Of a stretch of DNA of 64,000 nucleotides, positions 50,601-60,500 are shown in pieces. Below the pieces are notes generated by a model. The model was not told the DNA's origin. It saw only the letters and a program-made list of their open reading frames with translations, and ran no database searches. Positions within the stretch are counted from its first letter, which is position 1, and each line of letters starts with the position of its first letter. The translations under genes and the position numbers were made by a program. The stretch is taken from contig OW387135.1 of NCBI GenBank assembly GCA_936440205.1, positions 29,552,792-29,616,791 on the forward strand. The letters are read 5' to 3'. The stretch comes from Lepidonotus clava. Its lineage: Eukaryota > Annelida > Polychaeta > Phyllodocida > Polynoidae.

Positions 50601-52400
50601 GCGTCCTCTGGAGCTTAATGGCTACGAGGTTCCCAAAGGGGTACGTGAAAGTATTGAAGATTAAGCAATTCAAAGCAATGCAGGGTCAAAATTCTTTAAA
50701 CTGATATAGATTCCATGATCCTATGGTGGATTATTGTTGAAGCCAAAATCAAAACACCTCTATTTTCATGTCTTATGGTTATTGTGAACCTGCAATAAGT
50801 GTTTTAAATATACTTATAAAAACACATGTTGTTATTTATTCATGAACACAATAATTATTGCATTCATTTCCCTATGTATAAGACGTTGATAAACTCAAAA
50901 GTGGCCCTCGTTGCCAATGTACCACCTATGATATTAAATGTTTCCATTTCAGACACTGATCTGCATGAACAACCAGACCATGTGTCTGAGTGAGCAGTAC
51001 TTCCCCCACCCAGAACGCTACCTGCCGGAACGCTGGTTGAAGGATGGTGCAGCCACCAAACGGCCCTGTCCGCCCTTCGTCATGCTGCCCTTCGGCTTCG
51101 GCTCCAGGATGTGCATTGGACGGCGGTTTGCAGAACAAGAAATATACCTTGCTCTTATCAAGGTAAATGTTGATTGATATAGGAAAATGATTACAGTTGT
51201 TTAAAAGAATTATAAGGCCAATCCCACATTGGGTATATCCAAGGGTTGGACAGGACCTGGACAAGGGTCAGACAAAATTAGTGTATAAGCCATGCAACCT
51301 TGTTTCCTAGAGTTGGGATTACTGGAATAACTAGGAGTTATGTTTTTCTATATCCCCATGTACTGATAAAACATTATGGTTTCTTATACTTTACTAATTG
51401 ACAGATTTGCATGTTTTACCAGCCAATCAATATGCTGCACTTTAGGGAAATATGGTCGGACATTATAGGTTGGGCTGACAGGCTTTAACATTGGTTCCTA
51501 TGGGGAAAAGGGGAAAATATATGAAGCTGTATTCTAAAACTTTTAGGAGCGATTTGTCAACCAATCCACCATGGCTTGTTTTGTTTTACACTTCTATCTT
51601 TGGGGATTAAATCAGAAAGAAATTGCTATGAAATGTCATGGTAAAATTTGATGTTGATGTATACAGCTGCAGGGATGGGCTTATTAATAACAGAACTTGC
51701 ACATTTAAGCCGCTGGGGGCTTTACTCAATATCTTAGCTTTAACGTGGCCAGTTGCAGTCCTTTTCTTTTAAAATCCATTTTATAGTCCGCAGGTTCTTA
51801 AGTATTATACAAAACAGGTGTACGAACTGTACCTAGAGATTGAAACGTTGTGTCTAGTTTGGAGGCAGCTGCAGGTGACTTCAATTCTATGGTAACCATG
51901 AAATGACCTTAGGACTATGATCCACTATAATTATGTCAATATAATACAGATGCGATTGCCCAGATATTGACTTGATTTACTAAGGCCCTATGAATCTCTT
52001 GATGCTTAAGCTTAGTGTGGTACATTTTCATTCTTGATTTGAAGGATTGTGACGTAACTATACCCATTGTTAAATCACGTCTTTTCCCCCTGTATTATTG
52101 TACCAATCACCGCCTTTATTTACATCATAATAGGCCTACATCAATAGGTATATGAGACTGGAAGAACACGTATGTATATGTGAATTGCTTTTTTGAATAA
52201 AAAAAAGAGTACCTAATACCTTTACGAGGCCTTCATTCCATCTTTATACAAGATATTAACAAAATTTCCCTATTCTCCAGCTGATTCAACGTTTCCGTGT
52301 GACGTACGACGGGCCGCCCATAGGGATGCTGAACCGGGTATTCACCGTCCCCGACCGACCCCTGAGGGTCAGACTAGAACCACGACACCGGCCGGGGTAA
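44574..52400 (+). CDS. Mitochondrial-clan cytochrome P450 (CYP10/CYP24/CYP27-like), complete
   Basis: Heme-thiolate monooxygenase of the mitochondrial inner membrane, normally fed electrons by adrenodoxin. Exons: 44574-44653, 45849-45940, 46368-46596, 47214-47404, 47646-47847, 48197-48383, 48831-48997, 50559-50640, 50953-51162, 52281-52400. They join in frame to 519 residues, the family's usual size. Seen: MPGPKGLPFFG proline hinge, RPPLPITIAAHKKDGYPLGL (typical of the mitochondrial clan), NGDAWYDLRKAVQ, I-helix FIAGIDST (321-328), KESFR K-helix ExxR (E380, R383), FPHPERYLPERW, and heme loop FGFGSRMCIGRRFAEQE with ligand C464. Exon 1 is the least certain: an open frame continues upstream to an ATG at 44370 and could hold a longer targeting peptide, and its donor (GGAA|GTAGGG) is weak. 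Substrate (sterol or xenobiotic) cannot be told. The gene is convergent with IVD. Confidence 0.93.
45849..45940 (+). CDS. P450 exon 2 (proline hinge)
   Basis: Acceptor GATTTTCAG, donor TTTG|GTAAGT; phase 2 in, 1 out. It encodes MVKPFALMPGPKGLPFFGSA, the membrane-hinge region. Confidence 0.92.
46368..46596 (+). CDS. P450 exon 3
   Basis: Acceptor CATCTAG, donor CTCT|GTGAGT; phase 1 in, 2 out. It encodes KFSFERLHEAKRAML, VFRPEDAETVFRSDGK and PLRPPLPITIAAHKK, the helix A/beta-1 and B region typical of mitochondrial P450s. Confidence 0.94.
47214..47404 (+). CDS. P450 exon 4 (helix C)
   Basis: Acceptor ATACGTAG, donor GAAT|GTAAGT; phase 2 in, 1 out. It encodes NGDAWYDLRKAVQKQLMHPR, with the WxxxR heme-propionate contact, and a helix D/E segment. 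Confidence 0.94.
47646..47847 (+). CDS. P450 exon 5 (helices E-G)
   Basis: Acceptor CCATATAG, donor CATAA|GTAAGT; phase 1 in, 2 out. It encodes SIATVCFNTRLGCLNSKLE and FAFPWYMLFRTPLYKQF. The exon's 3' end with its donor is duplicated just downstream (47901-47961). Confidence 0.93.
47822..47961 (+). repeat. Tandem duplication of a P450 exon end and splice donor
   Basis: 47822-47897 and 47901-47961 are diverged copies. Both contain GCCAACAACATA, then TATGTCATAA|GTAAGTAGC, then CTGATCAAATGA. The duplicated block includes a second intact-looking donor at 47930/47931. Use of the second donor would bring in a stop immediately after the first one (AAG TAA). Confidence 0.8.
48197..48383 (+). CDS. 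P450 exon 6 (up to I-helix)
   Basis: Acceptor TGTTTTAAG, donor TCG|GTGAGC; phase 2 in, 0 out. It encodes IAYGHLNAAMERRG, a polar insert, and VVGITTDLFIAGIDS, the start of the oxygen-binding I-helix. Confidence 0.92.
48831..48997 (+). CDS. P450 exon 7 (I-helix to K-helix)
   Basis: Acceptor TCTTTACCAG, donor TTCAG|GTTGGT; phase 0 in, 2 out. It encodes TANALSFVVYNLARHPDKQ and ends at the ExxR motif (VKESFR). Confidence 0.94.
49475..50343. mobile_element. 869-bp element with TTAACCCCTTC terminal inverted repeats
   Basis: TTAACCCCTTC (49475-49485) is matched by GAAGGGGTTAA (50333-50343). It has an AT-rich body without ORFs and an internal GTAACCATGGTAAC palindrome. It resembles the 42351-42997 element in end sequence and in a GCCA...TGGC block before the right end, so probably the same superfamily. 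It lies within a P450 intron. Confidence 0.5.
50559..50640 (+). CDS. P450 exon 8
   Basis: Acceptor CTGCTCAG, donor GGG|GTACGT; phase 2 in, 0 out. It encodes LNFPIEGGTTRILQRPLELN and GYEVPKG, the beta-1-4 substrate-recognition region. Confidence 0.92.
50953..51162 (+). CDS. P450 exon 9 (PERF and heme-binding loop)
   Basis: Acceptor CCATTTCAG, donor AAG|GTAAAT; phase 0/0. It encodes YFPHPERYLPERWLKDG and LPFGFGSRMCIGRRFAEQE, with the axial cysteine ligand of heme. Confidence 0.97.
52281..52400 (+). CDS. P450 exon 10 (C-terminus)
   Basis: Acceptor ATTCTCCAG; 39 codons then TAA at 52398-52400. It encodes LIQRFRVTYDGPPIGMLNRV and a C-terminal beta segment, VPDRPLRVRLEPR. Confidence 0.94.
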   Translation: MIQRFRVTYDGPPIGMLNRVFTVPDRPLRVRLEPRHRPG

Positions 52401-52495
52401 TTTGCCACACACGGTTAAAACCACGTCGACCTCGAACTCTTCTGACTGACCTTAATGTTGTAAGCCGATAATACAGTTATTATATATATAATAAT

Positions 52496-52500
<5 letters not shown>

Positions 52501-52529
<29 letters not shown>

Positions 52530-52587
52530 TGTATGTATGTATGTATGTATGTATGTATGTATGTATGTATGTATGTATGTATGTATG
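52501..52587 (+). repeat. (ATGT)n microsatellite, about 22 units
   Basis: An uninterrupted ATGT tetranucleotide run starting 100 bp after the P450 stop codon, probably inside the 3' UTR. Likely length-polymorphic. Confidence 0.95.
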
Positions 52588-53369
52588 GAAGTAGTATATA
52601 GAAATTGAACTAAGGGCCGGGCACACTTACGTTTTGTACGCATACCGGGCAAGCGAGAGGAATACCAAAGGAATAGAAGTTGAATAGAAATTTATATATT
52701 GCAATTCCTGAAAATCAATGTGATAATTCAGGTATCAATACATATGTGCTGTTGTCCTGTAATTAGGCAGTACAGTATACTGAACTTATAAAAACCAATA
52801 TAAGAAAGCGACCCTCTTCACTATAATTATTGCGCTAGATTGTATAGTACTAGTCCTATTAATAGATTCGATATAGGGACAGCTTGTGACGTCGTCAATG
52901 TGAACACAAAGAACACAAATATAATACATACAATACATATTGTTGCACAACCTCACGTTAGATACGGGGACATTAATTCTAATGTTAAAGAATGCAATGA
53001 TGTCCTTTTGAATAAACATATGTCGTAAGCAATGAAATGACTTCCATTGTCAGTAATTCAACATGTATTTATAAGCGTACGTAGCATGTTCAGTTGTTGA
53101 AATACAAAATTTCGTCACCCATCCTTCTTCAACCATGTATTCTAAGGGCCTGCAAGCTAATGTTGACTGATTTTATTGGAAAAATCCTGGAAAGACTAGG
53201 AAATAAACAAATAATTGTTATATATCCATCCACAATCAATGTATTTTCAAACAACTCAGGAAATATTAAAGTATATGAATGCTTATTTGAAAAATAATTA
53301 TGACTAGTTTTTCAGTGTTAATTTACAAATAATGCCAAACATTTATGAACATTTATATACTGAAGCCTT

Positions 53370-53726
53370 GGTTGGTTGGTTATTGGTGTTTTACGCTGTA
53401 TCGCCATTGATGGTCATATCATGGCGAGAACACGGTCTTGAGAATTATGTCTTTTTGATGATCAGATCTATGGAATGATTGCATCTATGAGAAGATAGAG
53501 ACCATACCCCTACACATTTACTGAGGCAGGTGTTCTTTTATATGCAGCGTCCCATAGGCAGGGGACTTCATACAACAGCCTGTGGTCCTAAGACCTTTGA
53601 TAAGCCTCTCGCTGTCACAGGGGGACATGCAGAGGGGAGCAGGAGCTAGCCAGTCCAGCCCAAGGATCGACTCCAGGCTGCCCACATGGCAGATGGTTGC
53701 GCTAACCACTTCACCACCCCGCATGC
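53370..53726 (-). mobile_element. tRNA-derived SINE, minus strand, with target-site duplication
   Basis: On the minus strand it starts GCATGCGGGGTGG. The pol III A box TGGTGAAGTGG lies at 53706-53716 and a B-box-like GGAGTCGATCC at 53664-53674. The 3' end is AACACCAATAACCAACCAAC. Flanks at 53358-53369 and 53727-53738 are 12-bp direct repeats with two mismatches (TACTGAAGCCTT, CACTAAAGCCTT), the expected target duplication. The tail resembles those of metazoan SINEs mobilised by LINEs. Confidence 0.8.
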
Positions 53727-54449
53727 CACTAAAGCCTTGAGTTTTGTCGACATATTATCAAGCATACCTCTTGTTTGAGGCTTGTTAATGAGTTTGTAAC
53801 CTGATTTAAGAATAGTTTTGTGGCATTGATTAATCATTGATTATCATGTTATAAGTTTACCTTAATCACTGACACGGAGTAGCAGCTATCATTTGTTCAC
53901 TTTTTATTACATAATCTGTGAGAACATTACCAATGACTTTGATAATGTAAATAAATATTTTCACTCGAATATCTGATGCATTTTGACGAATAGAAATCTT
54001 ACATGGAGAGAAAATCGGTGCACATTCATGTGAAACATCCCAGTTTTTTAATTTCATGATTTTATTTTTTTGCGATTTCAAACACATTTTCCCTTCACAT
54101 GAGAGTATTTTCAAGTAATTAAACTTAATCTGTACAGTAGCACGATGGTATGTTTTCTCAGCGAAAATAAAATGGAAACTCATGGTTACAGTTACATTAA
54201 TTCATCCCCGTAGCTTCAAGTATATCTCCTTCGTAAAGGTTACTAAGCGCCACAATTAAAATCAGCAATCGTGAGTTTCTGTAACAGAAAATACTGGCCA
54301 GTTGGAGGACATATATATCCTCCTTATGATTATTTACAATTGGGTGTGCGTAACTTCTCTGTGTTAAACATGCCATTACTAAATTATTTCTACATCTGAG
54401 TTGCTCAGCAATCGTCGGCTATTTAAGTGTGTGAGTCGATGTGAGTAGA

Positions 54450-54583
54450 TCAGGAGTACTCCTTGTTCAGCTCACGCCCGATCAACCAGCGGCGGATCTC
54501 ACTGGTACCGGCTCCGATCTCGTAGAGCTTAGCATCACGGAGAATCCTACCAGTAGGGTAGTCGTTGATGTAACCGTTTCCAC
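54450..54583 (-). CDS. IVD: IVD last coding exon
   Basis: Acceptor TTTCTCCAG; phase 1 in; stop TGA at 54452-54450. It encodes [20 protein letters not shown] and [19 protein letters not shown], the conserved C-terminal ACAD motif, ending NKEYS. Confidence 0.96.
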
Positions 54584-57500
54584 CTGGAGAAAAGAGGAAC
54601 AAATATGAATATTGTCTGTTTTGTTTGTTTGTTCTAATTAATTAATTAGTTATTTATTTATCTATTTTCTTAATGGGGGGGGGGGGGATCCACTTATCAG
54701 TTATATAGTCAGACGGCATTAAGCTTCTACATCTCAAATGCAAAGTGGATAAACGAAAAAATGCTCTATTCCATTTATTTACGTTCCTGCAACTCACATT
54801 CGAAGATGTAAATATTGATAAATCATAAACGCAAAAAGTAAATAGGGAATGGATAGGCAACTGGTGATGCTAGTTTCATAGCAATGACCTGAGCAGACCA
54901 GTTTCACAAATCACAAGCTTTCCTCAGAAATTTGAGCATTGACTGTTCTTTCTTCCTACATGTTGATACTGTGTTGCGTCTGAGGTACTTACCGAGAATC
55001 TGTATGGCATCAAGGGCAAGTTTTGTAGCAGCTTCAGCACCCATCAAAATGACGGCGGCACAATCCTGAAAAATAAATATCGACACATTCTTACAAAATA
55101 TTCGTTGCAAGTAGGGTTTTGCGATCTCTATTGCCCAGCACTAGCACACCAAATGTCAGTTACACTTAGACGTTGCCAACAGTAACCTGGCAAAATATTC
55201 ATTGACATGTCTTCATTCTATCACAGGCTTATAACATCAAGTTTCAAATTATGGCAAATAAACTTAGTTGCCTATTTTACGTATTCATTGTAATCATCAT
55301 TCTATTCATTTAACCACGCATGATCATATATCAATTATCTTCCATGCAGGTACAAGAAAACAATATAAATCATCGATCGTATTTAACGATCGGAGTTTCG
55401 GAACCCCATTCATAAAAATAATTTTAAGTGTTTTTTTCCATATTGTAACAACAAATAAGTACCTTGGAGACAATAAGTCCGCTGTCCAAGGAGCGGGCCA
55501 CATTGTACACGTACGACCGGTTAGCGTTCAGCGTGGCATACATGTCGGCCATCTTGCCTTGTAACAGCTGCAACATACAATACAAAACGCATGTGTCACG
55601 AAATGAAAAACGCAGATCGTGGGAGTGGAGCTGGGGCCCCGCATAGTTATGCACTATGAATACGGGCGTGACACTTATACAACAGGGATAAGTGTATGCG
55701 GGCAGAGTACGGGTGATTTTTTTTTTGGAGTAAAGGCTGTATCAGAAGTAAATCCCCAGCTGAACATTTTTATAGGGGCATGTGGGCGCAAAGCTTAAAA
55801 GATGTTACACCAACACTTCCTCCGGGACCCCTTTCCATCAGTTTCTTGCGGAGTCCTCTTCGCCGCTGTCATTTTTTATGGTCAAAATAAAATGTGAATT
55901 TAATCAAAACTGCCCTTTTCCTAAACTCTTTCAGCTTGATACAAAATAATTTATTTTCCATATCGATCCTCACCTGAAATTCGCCGATCTTTTTTCCGAA
56001 GGCGCTCCTGTCGTGGGCGTACTTGAAGGCTACATCACAGGAAGCCTGCATCAAGCTAAACGGTGAGAGAAAGGGAAGAACGTTATCTGGCTGATCAATG
56101 TGAAATGATTCTGAAAAATATCACAGACGTTTACCTATTTCAATACTAGTTATATCTACTTCTATCCTTGCCTAGGTGGTATCATGTCTATCAAAAACCT
56201 AAACTATAAAATACTAAAAAGGAAATAAGGAAAAAGACGTTTTTCATTTGCGAGGAAACGAACAATATACTTTTAACATAGGATTAGCTATTACAGTGTA
56301 ACTATTAAAATTTAGATATGTACGCGGTAAATATGTCCGGCTACATTTCCATAAGAAATAAAAATCACAAACGTAATTAAATTCAACTTAATGAGAAGTT
56401 TACATAGTGCACACTAGAAATCTAACCAGTGAAAGTTGAATCAAATAGACATAAATAACAAAAAGCTTAAGACTAAACCATCCAAAAACCAAGGCAGGAG
56501 CTGGAGAGAAAATAACAACTTTCTATAAGTCTTTTTAATAAGGAGCCCTTCATCAAAACGCATGCAAAAACTTTCTGATGGAACACCAACAATATGAAAG
56601 ACTAATCAAATGGCTACAAACGTAGGAACATGACAAATGCATGGAATTTGGAAAGGGCATCAATGCAAAAAGCATGTTTTTGTAGCGCGATAAGTGGAAA
56701 ATATGTGAGTTTTGAACCCAGCAGAACCAGTTATAAAACCTCTAAGGGTAACGGGCTTACCCCAAGGGCCCACCAGACAGTACTAGGCGCTCTATGTCGA
56801 GGCCGCTGAAGAGCACGTAGATACCCTTGTTTAACTGCCCCATCATGTTCTCAGCTGAAAAGGAAAACAGGCTAGCAATCACAATTTTCAGTTCGATACA
56901 TCCCCTATCCGAATTTTGTTTCTTTCTTTTATGTCCACAAGGCATTTCCATAACCCGGTAGGCCTACACCTTCCAATGTAACGAATACATTGGCGTACGA
57001 CACAGCAAGTTGTAACCTAAGAGTATCGCCCTTATAGATGCTTCCTATTTGCGTAAGGGGGTATTTTAACGCAGCAAATAAAACTTAACCTCAATAATCT
57101 TTGCATAATAAAGCCACAAGCTTTACAGTAGCAACAACCTAGGGAATGAATCCCCTTCTCCAGCCTGTGTTTTTGGATGGCCACTTTTAACACCAGACAG
57201 GTGTCCTCTCTCGCTCACCCCAATGTCCCTGAGCTTGCCATAGCCCGTTCTATGTCCAGACCACCAAATAGCACGTAGATTCCTCTATTCAGTCTCCCAA
57301 GTACGTTCTCCGCTGTGGCCAGAGAAAGGAACAATCAACCGATCAGTTCATTCTTAGCGGCTATCTGCCCTTACTAGTGACCTAACTTATCAGGTGATTT
57401 TTCCCCATTTTTTCAACATTTCTTCGCAAATACAAAATTTTTCCGATGTAGTTGAACATGACATTTATACATTGGATGGTGCCATAATTGTCTATACCTT

Positions 57501-60500
57501 GCTTCTTAAAGGTGGCTGGGACGTCAACAGTCTGTGTTATTTTCTGATTTTTTACTTCTTTTTTTCAACTCGAGCAAACATTTGAATGAACTCCAATAAT
57601 TCTTTACGTATATCTTCTATTTTGACGCCGAATTAGGAAGAGTGAATTTGAACAGTTAAATTCCTTTACCGATTTTGATGGATCCCTAATTTCTGATTTT
57701 GCGAGGCAGTTTAAGACTCATGTATGTAATGTCAAAAGTTATCAACAATCTTTATTCTCATTTAATTTTAACTTTAACGTATCTCGTATGGGAAAAGAGT
57801 ACTGTTCGATCGCGAATAATTTTGAATCCAGTATTAGCCCCCATTTTAGTTATTGCCTGGATTTTTGTTTGTTTAAGCCTCTATATCTCATGATTTTAAG
57901 ATTCGCACCCTAAGGCTCCGGCTGCCACAAGCTCCCGCTCTATATCAAGACCGCTGAACAGAATGTAGATGCCCTTGTTCTCAGCCCCTAGTACATTCTC
58001 CGCTGAATAGATTGTAATAACAGCAGTTTAGTCTCAATACTTAACTGCACGTTCTTTATTATGGCCTTAAAAGTGCGTCGAGTGCAAAATTTGGTTTGGA
58101 TTTAAGTATGAAGTTGAATTAATGTAGGATACCATGATCACCATTCATCTTTAAATGCAGTGGCATTTCCTTATTTCAAAGAGTGGGATTGAGGATAATC
58201 TTAATCCTAAATATCTAGTGAACGGGATCTAGTTACAGGCCCTGTTAAATGTCACGGAAGAAAGCTTACTTTTCTAAAATAGTCAGGTGATTGTATTTTG
58301 CTTACCAACTATTTCACATAAATATGGATTGTGGATTTCACGTAAATGTATTGGCTGATTTAAAGAAAACTGGACGAGGCTTCTGAGCTTGTTGTGTCGA
58401 CGCTACCGCGCAAATGGGTTGAACATTTAATTAGATCTTTTTAACTTATCCTTTAAGTTTCCAACGTTCAGACCACCCCAAGTCTTGCAGATGGTATAAA
58501 CTATACCTAAGAAAGGATCCTTCTTGCATGACATGTGTTTGAATAAATACAGAATCAAATGAGTCTTGATATCCCTAAATGAACAGACTTAAATACATGG
58601 TCATATAAAAACAGATTGAAAGAGACTATTCATACACTTGTTTACAAATACGAAGAAACAATAGTTTTGTTCAGGAGCAAAATCCAAATCCAGTCGCTGT
58701 TTCCAAATGGGATACGTTGAAATTGAGATTTCTTTATCTTTATCTTTGGAGAAAGAAATGTGGGTTAAGTAAATAGTAAAATCAACATAAAGATAAGGCA
58801 TGCTTCTATTTTCATCGCTGGTACAAAGACTGGCCTACCTGGCACCCGGCAGTCCTCAAAGATGAGTTCGGATGTGTTCGACCCCCGCATACCCAGCTTG
58901 TCCAACTTGGGCCCTGCACTGAAACCCTCCGTACCCTGTAGAAAGAGAAACATCAACACTCAGAACTACACTAACAAGTACGTTTCTCAATAAAATCTGG
59001 TGAACGCTACATTGAGGAACAAATAAAGTGCAATTATATTAGAAAATACCCCAACGACCTTATACTTAACTGTTATATAGAAAATTATTGGACATTTTTC
59101 TTCAAGATTTTTCTGAGCTATAACAGGTACGATCTCATAATTATGGGATAACTTAAGGCTGAGAATGCCACTCTGTCATCGTAAAGTAGGCTATAAATGG
59201 GTCGATTTTAATCAACCGAGTTTAGTGTGAGGCATGGCGCCTACCTTTTCGACGATGAAGGCGGTGACTCCGTGGGCAGGGTTATCGTCGTTCATCTCCG
59301 TCTTGGCGTACACAATGACGACGTCGGCGTCGGGACCGTTGGTGATCCAAAACTTACTACCATTCAAAATGTAGCTGTCGCCTGCAAAATAGTTCAAGGA
59401 AATAAACATTTTAGCTCTTGTATATCAGATATATACCTACTGATGGAAAACATCGAGGCCGATCTCGTTTCCATGCCTACAATTTACCTGCATCATGTTT
59501 TAAGTTGTATCTGACTAACAGACAGCATATCTGATTGAACCGTATGTGAAACATCTATTTGTGTTAAAAACTGGAAACAAAAACAGGGTGGTATTCAAGT
59601 TATATGTGGGACTGTTTATAAACAAAACAGTTAAAATCTAAATAATATATATATCGTCGAACACTACAAATTACAAATACGAAAAAAACGAATTACAAAA
59701 ATCTCTGTACACTTATGAAAAACATATAAAATGTACATAACCATGTCTACTTACCATCCTTAACGGCTCGCGTTTTCATGGACACTACATCTGACCCGGC
59801 GTTAGCTTCACTCATCGCCAAGGCACCAACCTTCTCTCCCGAGATAAGCTGAAAAAAAAAGTAAAAATTAAAAGTCTTTGTATTTACCTTTATTTTGAAA
59901 ATCTTTTGTTGGTTTCCAATACCCTTATCGGACTGACCATCAATTAATAATCTGTAATGATCAACAAAAGCGCTTAAGAAAGTGGCCATAACTAAATTAA
60001 CGAATGGACCGCAATTTAAAAAAAAACAAAACAAAAAAAAACGGTGTAAAGCAATATGACCAAAAAGAAAGTGATTGGGCTTCTTTTCGTTCACAATTAC
60101 TGAGAAGTGAGAGTAAAATATATATGAGAAGTGACGGTAATTTTCATTATTTTTAAAGGAGTAAATAAATGAGGGGTGATGGTAATGGTTCCTTATTTTT
60201 AAAGGAGCAAATATATGAGGGGTAACTGTGTTGGTTCGCATTTTTTAGGGAGCATTATATGAGGGGCAATGGTAATGGTCTATTTTCTTTTTAAAATATC
60301 CACCATAAGTGACTGGGCACTAACATTTTCTTTCCCTACAATAATTAAGCTCTAATCTGCTATTAGGTACAAATGAATCGCGGTCGTTTACTATTCCCCT
60401 AAAATCCAAGGAATAAACTCTTACATCGGGTAGGTACTTGGCCTTCTGGTCGGGAGAGCCGTGCCGCACGAACTGGTTGACACAGAGGTTGGAGTGGGCG

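Larger units (their letters stand above)
52401..54449. other. Intergenic region between convergent P450 and IVD genes
   Basis: Contains the P450 3' UTR with an (ATGT)n microsatellite, candidate AATAAA hexamers at 53011-53016 and 53212-53217, and a SINE at 53370-53726. No coding ORF was recognised. Confidence 0.6.

Noticed and set aside
58430-58510. Checked as a fourth copy of the IVD alternative exon (GTTCAGACCACC string)
   Set aside because: The complementary frame does not encode GLDIER or keep the 94-nt structure; only three copies are supported.
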